From Bacteroidota bacterium (GTDB taxonomy: Bacteria; Bacteroidota; Bacteroidia; Bacteroidales; F082), in the NCBI GenBank assembly GCA_020444415.1, contig JAHLLA010000003.1, positions 1-64,000 on the forward strand: a stretch of DNA of 64,000 nucleotides, given 5' to 3'. Position 1 is the first letter of the stretch. Every line of letters begins with the position of its first letter. Of the stretch, positions 25,616 through 33,362 are shown one piece after another. The notes under the pieces are model-generated. The model was given only the letters and a program-made list of their open reading frames with translations, searched no databases and was not told the origin of the DNA. The position numbers were made by a program, and so were the translations under genes.

Positions 25616-28465
25616 ATGACAAAAAGAACCAGCTTACTCATATTTATAGTGATGCTTGTAACGGGCAATGTCCTGGCGCAAATCGCCTGGCTCGAACCTG
25701 CTGATCCAACTCCTTTTGATACAGTTACCCTCACTTACAATTCAAATGAAGGAAATGAGGCCTTGGCTGGCTATGATGGAACCGTTTATTTGCACACAGG
25801 TGTGATCACACAAAACAGTATTGATGGTGGCGACTGGAAACATGTGGTTGGTAATTGGGGAGAAGATGATGAACGGGTTAAAATGAATTCTGTGGGCAAT
25901 GGTTTACATCAATTTCAGTTGGTGATCAATGATTTTTATGGGCTTCGACCTGACGAAATACCGCAACAGTTAGCGTTTGTCTTCAGAAGTGCTGATGGTG
26001 CAAAAGTGGGTAAAACCGAAAATAATGAAGATATTTTTCTGAATGTATATGGCTACAGGCCTCCTGAAAAAGAAAAAGCCAAATACTTGTTTGATGATAG
26101 AAAATATGTGTCTCATCGAAGTGAAAATGGGAATTTCTTAGTCCAGACCGATCATGGAGTTGTTCAAATAATCCCATATACCAACCGTATTGTTGAAGTC
26201 AAACATTTCGATGGGGATCTCATCACAAAAGATTCATCAGTTGCTGTGATTTTGCAACCAGATAATGTGAACTTTGACGTAAGCGACCATGTCAAGTTTA
26301 TAGAATTACAAACTGACAGCTTAACTCTGGTGCTTTATAAAAATCCTTTCAGTATATCATTTGTTTTTGAGGGAGATACTATTCTCGAAGAAGAAAAAGG
26401 TTTATATAAACGTACTGACAACAGCGGATTGCGATTTAAATTAGATGAAAACGAGAAGATATATGGATTGGGTGAAAGAGCCAATGCCTTTAACCTGGTA
26501 GGAGCGAAGTACAATTTATACAACCGGCCAAAATACGGTTATGAAATAGGTGCCAGGAATCTTAATTACTCTGTTCCGCTTGTGGTTTCTTCAAATAAAT
26601 ACCTGCTGTTCTTTGATAATCCGCAAAAGGGATATGCAGATATCGGCGAATCTGAAAAAGGAATATTTGAGTGGGGCGCCATTGGTGGACTGATGAAATA
26701 TCTTGTAATTGCAGGGGATGACTTTAAAAGTATATCAAAAGATTATGCAAACCTGACAGGATATCAACCGCTGCCACCGCGCTGGGCGCTTGGAAATTTA
26801 CAATCGAGAATGGCCTACCGGACACAATATGAAACGGACTCCATTGTTTCACTAATGCTGAAAAAAGATTTTCCTATAGATGCGATTATTCTAGACTTTT
26901 ACTGGTTTGGCGACAGCATACTCGGAACACTAGGCAGGTTGCGTTGGTATAAACCCAATTGGCCTGAACCGGAGCAAATGATTGCAAGATTTAAAAATAA
27001 AGGCGTTAAAACTATCCTGATTACGGAACCTTATATCCTCGATTCAATAGACAATTTTCAAATCGCTGCCGAAAAAGGAATCCTGGCAATGGACAGCCTG
27101 GGAAATCCATATATCAATTATGGCTTTTATTTTGGCAATGGCGGCTTGATCGATATGTTCAATCCTGCTGCGGGTGAATGGTTCTGGGAAAAGTATAAAA
27201 AGCAAATGAAGATAGGTGTGGCCGGTTGGTGGGGTGATTTGGGAGAACCTGAAAGCCATCCATCTGACATCTATCATATCAATGGCAAAGCGGATGAAGT
27301 GCACAACATATATGCACATTACTGGCATAAATTCATGTATAATAAATTCCGAGAAGATTATCCTGATCGCAGATTATTTAACCTCAACAGGGCAGGATAT
27401 GCCGGTTCACAAAGATATTCCATTTATCCATGGACAGGAGATGTGTCGCGCAGTTGGGGCGGGTTTCAGGCGCAGCTTCCGTTGATGTTACACATGAGCC
27501 TCAGCGGTTTGCCGTTCATCCATTCGGATGCAGGTGGATTTGCACAGGGCACCAAAGATGAAGAATTGTATACCAGGTGGCTTCAAATGTCATGTTTCTC
27601 ACCTATTCTGCGTCCACATGGCTCAGGCATACCTTCCGAGCCTGTATATTTCAACGACACAACACAGCGGATTGTGAGATCATTCATGAATCTCAGGTAC
27701 CAATTGCTGCCTTATATTTATACATTAACCTATGAAGCGAGTGCTGAAGGAACGCCCATTGTCAGGCCGCTGTTCTATGAATTTCCTGGTGATAGCGTGA
27801 CGTATGATATTGTAAATGAATACATGTTTGGTGGGAATATTTTGGTGGCTCCGGTTATAGAACAAGGACAAGAAATTATACCAGTTTACCTGCCTAAAAA
27901 TGCGAATTGGTACAATTACTGGGATAATGTTTTCTATGAGGGCGGCCAATGGATTAAATTGAAAACAAATCTTGAAACCATACCCATTTTCATTAAAGCA
28001 GGGACTTTTATTCCGATGGTACCCGCTGTAAATTCCACTGATGATTATTCATCTGAAAAAATGACGATCAGGTATTATGTGGATGATAAAGAAGGTTTTA
28101 ACACAAACATAATGTACGAAGATGATGGAGAAACATTCCCTTCTGCAGATAATACCGGTTTTGAATTATTAAATTTTAACGCCGTTAGCAATGATAACCT
28201 GGAGATATTTAATTTTAGCAGCGCAAATGACAATGCATCTCTCAGTTTTTCAGAAAGGCAAATTAACTTTGAAATAATCGGGTTGAAGTCGTTAAATTTC
28301 AAAAAAATCCAGATGGAAGATGCGTTTGGGCTCAATTCAATAATAGGTCAAAAAAATAATATTGAAAAAAGTACATGGTATGTCAAAAACAATGACACCT
28401 TAGTGATGAATATTAAGTTTGATTGGAAAGTGAATACAGATATCAGTATATCAATACATAAATAA
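25616..28465 (+). CDS. GH31 alpha-glucosidase with N-terminal starch-binding-like domain
   Basis: 949 residues, signal peptide to about residue 21 (MTKRTSLLIFIVMLVTGNVLA). Residues ~22-145 form a beta domain (VYLHTGVITQ...DWKHVVGNW...AFVFRSADG) shared with two other proteins of the locus. The GH31 part has KIYGLGERANAF, nucleophile Asp541 in GWWGDLGEPE and acid Asp609 in WTGDVSRSW. Exo-acting alpha-glucosidases of this type (SusB-like function) release glucose from maltooligosaccharides. Periplasmic. Start is 65 bases after the DUF559 stop; it was probably in one operon with the SusA-like gene before the insertion. Confidence 0.92.
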   Translation: MTKRTSLLIFIVMLVTGNVLAQIAWLEPADPTPFDTVTLTYNSNEGNEALAGYDGTVYLHTGVITQNSIDGGDWKHVVGNWGEDDERVKMNSVGNGLHQFQLVINDFYGLRPDEIPQQLAFVFRSADGAKVGKTENNEDIFLNVYGYRPPEKEKAKYLFDDRKYVSHRSENGNFLVQTDHGVVQIIPYTNRIVEVKHFDGDLITKDSSVAVILQPDNVNFDVSDHVKFIELQTDSLTLVLYKNPFSISFVFEGDTILEEEKGLYKRTDNSGLRFKLDENEKIYGLGERANAFNLVGAKYNLYNRPKYGYEIGARNLNYSVPLVVSSNKYLLFFDNPQKGYADIGESEKGIFEWGAIGGLMKYLVIAGDDFKSISKDYANLTGYQPLPPRWALGNLQSRMAYRTQYETDSIVSLMLKKDFPIDAIILDFYWFGDSILGTLGRLRWYKPNWPEPEQMIARFKNKGVKTILITEPYILDSIDNFQIAAEKGILAMDSLGNPYINYGFYFGNGGLIDMFNPAAGEWFWEKYKKQMKIGVAGWWGDLGEPESHPSDIYHINGKADEVHNIYAHYWHKFMYNKFREDYPDRRLFNLNRAGYAGSQRYSIYPWTGDVSRSWGGFQAQLPLMLHMSLSGLPFIHSDAGGFAQGTKDEELYTRWLQMSCFSPILRPHGSGIPSEPVYFNDTTQRIVRSFMNLRYQLLPYIYTLTYEASAEGTPIVRPLFYEFPGDSVTYDIVNEYMFGGNILVAPVIEQGQEIIPVYLPKNANWYNYWDNVFYEGGQWIKLKTNLETIPIFIKAGTFIPMVPAVNSTDDYSSEKMTIRYYVDDKEGFNTNIMYEDDGETFPSADNTGFELLNFNAVSNDNLEIFNFSSANDNASLSFSERQINFEIIGLKSLNFKKIQMEDAFGLNSIIGQKNNIEKSTWYVKNNDTLVMNIKFDWKVNTDISISIHK

Positions 28466-28481
28466 ACAAAAATTAAACATC

Positions 28482-29879
28482 ATGAACAAAGTAAAAGGCT
28501 ATGCTGTTGTAACATTATCGTATTTGTTGGTGTTGGTTTTCCTAACATCATGTCAAACGAATGAAAAGAAAAATCAAGAGAAAAATCAAAATCAAAAAGA
28601 AGTAGAAATGGAGCATGTTGATTGGAGTAAGAACGCCAACATTTACGAAGTGAATATCAGGCAGTATACTGAAGAAGGAACCATAAACGCATTCAGGGAA
28701 CATTTGCCCAGGCTGAAGGAAATGGGCGTGGATATTTTGTGGCTGATGCCGGTGCAACCGATTGGTGAATTAAACAGGAAAGGTTCGTTGGGCAGCTATT
28801 ATTCAGTAAAAGATTATAAAGCAGTGAACCCTGAATTCGGTACGATGCAGGATTTTAAAAACCTGGTAAACGAAGCGCATGAAATGGGTATGTATGTAAT
28901 ATTGGATTGGGTTGCCAACCACTCTTCCTGGGACAATACCTGGGCGGTCGAACATCCTGAATATTATGTAAAAAATGAGGATGGAACTTTCCATTCACCA
29001 TTTGACTGGACTGACGTGATTGAATTTGACTATAACAACCCGGCCATGCGCGACAGCATGACAAGAGCCCTGAAATTTTGGGTTGAAGAAGCAGATATTG
29101 ACGGCTATCGTTGTGATGTGGCCGGTATGGTCCCTACCGATTTCTGGAATGATGCCGTTGTGCAGTTAAAACAGATCAAACCCGTTTTTATGCTGGCAGA
29201 AGATGAAGACAACCTGAGTTTGCTAGAGCATGCATTCGATATGAACTACAACTGGAAATTGTTGCACCTGATGAATGATATGGCCAAAGGCGAAAAAAAT
29301 GTAAAAGATCTGTGGGCGCACATCAACTGGAATAATCAAACCTATGCACCGGAAGATTACCGCATGAATTTCATTACCAACCATGATGAGAATAGCTGGA
29401 ATGGAACCGTAAAAGAGCGCATGGGAGATGCTGCTAAGGCCTTTGCCGTTTTAACCTATACGATTCCCGGTATGCCTTTGGTCTATAGTGGTCAGGAAGC
29501 AGGTAATGAAAAAGCCCTGCGTTTTTTCGAAAAAGATACCATTGACTGGAGCCAGATTCCTTATCAGGATTTCTACACAACACTTAACCGGCTGAAAGAG
29601 CAAAATAGAGCTTTATGGAATGGTACTTCCGGAGGTACTATGATAGATATAAGTGCACCGGGAAACGATAACCTATTTGCGATTCTTCGCGAAAAAGATA
29701 AGAACAAAGTAGTAGTAGTGATCAATTTTTCAGATAAAGAAAGTGTTTTTCTCGCAAATAGCATGGCTGCTTTTGGAACTTATAAGGAAGTGTTTACAAA
29801 CGAGTCAGTGAAAATTTCAGAGTTTACCCAAATTAATATGAAACCCTGGTCGTATCTAGTATTCACAAACCAGGAGTAA
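28482..29879 (+). CDS. GH13 alpha-amylase, lipoprotein
   Basis: 465 residues with lipobox LTSC (Cys24) followed by a Lys/Asn/Glu-rich linker. A compact GH13 barrel: NIYEVNIRQYTEEGTI, DWVANHSSWD, Asp212 in DGYRCDVAGM, Glu240 in FMLAEDED and Asp302 in ITNHDENSW, then GMPLVYSGQE. The short length and IYEVNIRQYT start fit Bacteroidota maltogenic-type amylases. It starts 16 bases after the GH31 gene. Outer-membrane lipoprotein, facing the periplasm or the surface. Confidence 0.9.
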   Translation: MNKVKGYAVVTLSYLLVLVFLTSCQTNEKKNQEKNQNQKEVEMEHVDWSKNANIYEVNIRQYTEEGTINAFREHLPRLKEMGVDILWLMPVQPIGELNRKGSLGSYYSVKDYKAVNPEFGTMQDFKNLVNEAHEMGMYVILDWVANHSSWDNTWAVEHPEYYVKNEDGTFHSPFDWTDVIEFDYNNPAMRDSMTRALKFWVEEADIDGYRCDVAGMVPTDFWNDAVVQLKQIKPVFMLAEDEDNLSLLEHAFDMNYNWKLLHLMNDMAKGEKNVKDLWAHINWNNQTYAPEDYRMNFITNHDENSWNGTVKERMGDAAKAFAVLTYTIPGMPLVYSGQEAGNEKALRFFEKDTIDWSQIPYQDFYTTLNRLKEQNRALWNGTSGGTMIDISAPGNDNLFAILREKDKNKVVVVINFSDKESVFLANSMAAFGTYKEVFTNESVKISEFTQINMKPWSYLVFTNQE

Positions 29880-29966
29880 ACTCATTGACTGTATCAGATT
29901 GTCTTAGCAATCATATTTTTAATTAATTTGGCGCTGTCATTTTAATGAAAATGGGTTTTTATTTAT

Positions 29967-30974
29967 ATGAAACGTCAGGTTACCTTAAAGGATATTGCCA
30001 AAAAACTGGGAGTTTCGACATCTACGGTGTCGAGAGCTTTGCAGGATCATCCTGATATTAGTATAAAAACACGTGAAGCGGTTAAAGAGCTGGCAAAAAT
30101 TCTGGGTTATAAGCCCAATATGGTGGCACTCAATTTAAAGCACAGCCGAACCAATACAATAGGCGTTTTAGTGCCCGAAGTTGAGCACTATTTCTTTTCC
30201 ACCATTTTAAATGGTGTAGAAGAGGTAGCCTATAAAAATAATTTCAGTGTGATGGTTTTTCAATCAAATGAATCCTATATGCGTGAGGTATTGATTGCTC
30301 AAACCTTTTTAACAAACAGGGTAGATGGCGTATTGGCTTCTTTCTCAAAAAATACACATGATTTTTCACATTTTCAGCAGATAGTTGACAATGAAATCCC
30401 ACTTGTCTTTTTTGATCGTGAACGGGAAGAATTACATGCCGATAGTGTTATCGTGGATGATTATTCGGGTGCTTATAATGCAGTGAACCATTTACTTAGC
30501 AAAGGGTGTAAAAAAATTGCTTTTTTCTCTGCCCCTCAACATCTGGTGCTGGGAAAAAACAGGTTGGAAGGTTACAAAGCCGCTTTGGAAAACCATGGAA
30601 TTACTTATAACCCAGACCTTGTTTATGCATGTGATACATATGACCAGGCTGAAAAAATCTCACGAAGCATCTTAAAAAAACAGGACCGGCCTGATGCCAT
30701 TTTTGCTGTAAACGACCTGACTGCGATAGGTGCTATGAAAGTGGCGAAACAGCAAGGCTTAAAAATTCCTGATGATATTAAGTTTGTTGGATTTGAAAAC
30801 AGCCGCAGCGCCTGGATTTGCGAACCGGAACTCACAACTGTCGATCAATTTGGATTTGAACTAGGGAAAAAAGCTACTGAATTATTACTATCTAGGATCA
30901 AGCTCAATACATTTGATTACAAAACTGAGAAACAAATCGTTAAAACCCAATTGGTTAAACGGGAAACCACCTAA
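29967..30974 (+). CDS. LacI-family transcriptional regulator of the starch locus
   Basis: 335 residues. N-terminal HTH LKDIAKKLGVSTSTVSRAL and hinge helix YKPNMVALNLKHSRTNTIGVLVPE; then a periplasmic-binding-like domain with GVEEVAYKNNFSVMV, ANRVDGV-type segment, LSKGCKKIAFFS and DAIFAVNDLTAIGAMK. The conserved hinge is present (residues ~50-60), so it should bind a CG-centred palindrome. Five candidate sites precede the sugar operons of this window. Their position upstream of the promoters suggests activation as much as repression. The ligand is probably maltose or a phosphorylated sugar (inference). Confidence 0.92.
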   Translation: MKRQVTLKDIAKKLGVSTSTVSRALQDHPDISIKTREAVKELAKILGYKPNMVALNLKHSRTNTIGVLVPEVEHYFFSTILNGVEEVAYKNNFSVMVFQSNESYMREVLIAQTFLTNRVDGVLASFSKNTHDFSHFQQIVDNEIPLVFFDREREELHADSVIVDDYSGAYNAVNHLLSKGCKKIAFFSAPQHLVLGKNRLEGYKAALENHGITYNPDLVYACDTYDQAEKISRSILKKQDRPDAIFAVNDLTAIGAMKVAKQQGLKIPDDIKFVGFENSRSAWICEPELTTVDQFGFELGKKATELLLSRIKLNTFDYKTEKQIVKTQLVKRETT

Positions 30975-30980
30975 ATAACT

Positions 30981-32843
30981 TTATTTAATAATCTTTTTGT
31001 AAATACCTGCATTTAATGTCGGTAGCACAATCTTTCCCTGTTTATTTGTGTCATCTAGAAGGTTTATAAATATTTCACCATTTGGCAATTCAAACTCTTT
31101 ATCTTCTTCTTCCAGGTTAAATATTACAATAATCTTATCAGAATCATTTTCCCTTTTATAAGAAAGTGTTTTTCCATTTGATACCAGGAAATCAAAATCA
31201 CCATCAACTAAAACCGTATTATCTTTTCTGATTTGAATGAGTTTTTTATAAAAATTGAAATGCTCACTGTTAAAACCAACTTCGTCATATTCTTTTTTAA
31301 CATCCTGAAAGTTGTTTCTATATTCAGGATCAAATTCAAACTCCGGCCACCAAAGCGGTTTGCGGCAATCCGGATCATCGGCGCCCCACATACCCATTTC
31401 ATCACCATTCCAAATGTGTGGTGCCCCTAAACTTGTGAATTGATGTATTAAGTATAGCTTTACTCTTTCATAGGTTTCTTTATCAGGCTTCCCGGTAAGA
31501 TAATCAGGGTTATCATTTGGTTTGGCCTGGTATTTATATTTAGTGGGATTGGCAAATGAGGTCAATAAGCGTGGCGAATCATGTGTAGCGGCTGTGTTCA
31601 TCATCACTTTTATGGTCTCTTTATGTAAACGGTTCCATTGAAACTCCAGGCTGTCTTTAAACTGCGCGGCGGTAATGCCATCGTTCATATTTCCAAAAAA
31701 GCTTCTTGCCGGACGAAATACCTGGTAAAACATTACTGCATCGAAAACATCGCCGGCAACATAAGGAACAGGATTCATTAAAGAGTTAGGCCACTCCTCC
31801 CACCATATCTCACCAACGAGATATGCTTCATGATTGATATCTTTAACAAATTTACGCCAGTCGCGCCAAAATGCCAGGCCAATATGATCAGCCACATCCA
31901 ACCGGAAGCCGTCAATACCTTTTGAGACATTTCCATCCGGGGCAAGCCAACGTTCTGTAACGTCAAAAATATGCTTTTTGGCACCCTTGTTTATATCTCC
32001 TTCATAGGGATGTCCGATTTTTCTTTCTGTTGTCAGGTTTACTTTTTTAATTTCAGGCAGGCTGTGCAAGTTTAGCCAACCTTCATATTCAAATTCGTTC
32101 TCCTCCGTAGTCAGGTCATCGAATTCATTGATGGCATACCAATCTTTATAGATTGAATTTTCCTGATTTTCAACTATATCTCTCCACGCCCAAAACTCTA
32201 CTCCTGTGTGATTCCATGAATAATCAAGAATGATTTTCATTCCCCTTTTATGTAGTTCTTCCACCAAATGTAAAAACAATGTATCTGCCGAAGTCCATTT
32301 CCATGTTGAGGGATCGTTCTGGTCTTCTGAAGCGATAATTACTTTATCTCCCTCGGGATCTGGACCAAAGTTGATATCAATATGATGATAATGACGCGCA
32401 TCATACTTATGGAGTGACGGTGCATCATTTAATGGGTTAAAATATATTGCAGTAATACCTAAATCCTGAAGGTAGTCCAGTTTATCAATTACACCCTGAA
32501 GGTCTCCTCCGAATCTGCGCAATCCTATGCAACCATAAAAATCAGCATTCAAATCTTTCGTCCAGGCTTCTTGTTCATACCAGTTAAACGTCCAGGGAGT
32601 AACCGTCCAGTTTTTTGGAGTCTGACGATAATTGGATGCGGCATAAATACTCTCTGGTGTAGGATCGTTATACGGATCGCCATTATTGAATCGCTCTACA
32701 AATATTTGGTACCAGATGGCACTTTTTGCCCATGAAGGGATTTGTATGTTATTTGATGTCACCTTTTCTGTTGCTGGTTTTTGTTCGCACATGATCAAAA
32801 AAGTACTTAAAAGTACTATGCATAAGATTGTAATATATTTCAT
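30981..32843 (-). CDS. GH13 alpha-amylase family lipoprotein
   Basis: 620 residues, lipobox LIMC (Cys19). The GH13 barrel starts AIWYQIFVERFNNGDP and includes FGGDLQGVIDKLDYL, DYSWNHTG, Asp316 in DGFRLDVADH, Glu345 in LVGEIWWE and Asp422 in ATHDSPR. The short C-terminal beta domain ends in GIYKKIIK. This type (VERFxNGD with a split barrel loop) occurs in cyclomaltodextrinase/pullulanase-like Bacteroidota enzymes. It ends 6 bases from the convergent regulator gene and diverges from susC. Confidence 0.9.
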   Translation of the reverse strand: MKYITILCIVLLSTFLIMCEQKPATEKVTSNNIQIPSWAKSAIWYQIFVERFNNGDPYNDPTPESIYAASNYRQTPKNWTVTPWTFNWYEQEAWTKDLNADFYGCIGLRRFGGDLQGVIDKLDYLQDLGITAIYFNPLNDAPSLHKYDARHYHHIDINFGPDPEGDKVIIASEDQNDPSTWKWTSADTLFLHLVEELHKRGMKIILDYSWNHTGVEFWAWRDIVENQENSIYKDWYAINEFDDLTTEENEFEYEGWLNLHSLPEIKKVNLTTERKIGHPYEGDINKGAKKHIFDVTERWLAPDGNVSKGIDGFRLDVADHIGLAFWRDWRKFVKDINHEAYLVGEIWWEEWPNSLMNPVPYVAGDVFDAVMFYQVFRPARSFFGNMNDGITAAQFKDSLEFQWNRLHKETIKVMMNTAATHDSPRLLTSFANPTKYKYQAKPNDNPDYLTGKPDKETYERVKLYLIHQFTSLGAPHIWNGDEMGMWGADDPDCRKPLWWPEFEFDPEYRNNFQDVKKEYDEVGFNSEHFNFYKKLIQIRKDNTVLVDGDFDFLVSNGKTLSYKRENDSDKIIVIFNLEEEDKEFELPNGEIFINLLDDTNKQGKIVLPTLNAGIYKKIIK

Positions 32844-32865
32844 ATGGTCATATTAAATTGTGGAC

Positions 32866-32873
32866 TAAAGATA
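32866..32873 (-). promoter_or_regulatory. Candidate -7 box of GH13 lipoprotein gene
   Basis: Minus-strand TATCTTTA, one mismatch to TAnnTTTG, 22 bases before the start codon. Confidence 0.35.
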
Positions 32874-33027
32874 GGAAACATTATATGCCCTGTATTAAAA
32901 TAATAAGGCGCAATTTAAGCGAATTAGATCAAAATATTTAAACCAAAATAGCACTATAATTCATTACACCTTAAAAAAATGAATACAATCCCTATTTATG
33001 AATAAATATGCTTCATTTAATTGATTT

Positions 33028-33039
33028 AAAACGATTGCG
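33028..33039. promoter_or_regulatory. Candidate LacI-family operator between GH13 gene and susC
   Basis: AAAACGATTGCG, the same dodecamer as at 23072. It lies 159.5 bp from the GH13 -7 candidate and 214.5 bp from the susC -7 candidate, so it does not share the 94.5-bp geometry. Confidence 0.5.
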
Positions 33040-33246
33040 GAACAAAACAGGCAATATTTAGAAAGGTAGAATTAAAAAATGCCCTTTTTTTAATAATAAA
33101 ATTAAGAATTCGTAAATAGCAGATAATAAGTCATATACAATTCAAATTTCACAATCAAGTTTTTTCTGTTAATTTATCGTTAAATCTAAAATTGAATATA
33201 TTTCTTCTGATTTAAAGCACAATGAACAACGAATTGATTTAATAAA

Positions 33247-33254
33247 TAACTTTG
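33247..33254 (+). promoter_or_regulatory. Candidate -7 box of susC
   Basis: TAACTTTG, exact TAnnTTTG, giving a leader of about 100 bases before susC. Confidence 0.45.
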
Positions 33255-33268
33255 TAGAGTTTGAAAAG

Positions 33269-33288
33269 AGTGGCTTTAATAAGCCGCT
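33269..33288 (+). other. Small hairpin in the susC leader
   Basis: AGTGGCTT / AAGCCGCT with one G-U pair and a TAAT loop, just downstream of the presumed transcription start. It may protect the mRNA 5' end or influence translation; no direct evidence. Confidence 0.35.
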
Positions 33289-33362
33289 TATATTCAATTA
33301 TTTGATTTTTAATTCAGAAAAGCAAAAACCAATTAAATTAATTCAAATATAATCAATTCATT

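Larger units (their letters stand above)
32844..33362. other. Intergenic control region between GH13 gene and susC
   Basis: 519 bases, strongly AT-rich. It holds a LacI-type operator candidate, one -7 candidate on each strand and a small hairpin close to the susC start. No coding frame is visible. Confidence 0.6.
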
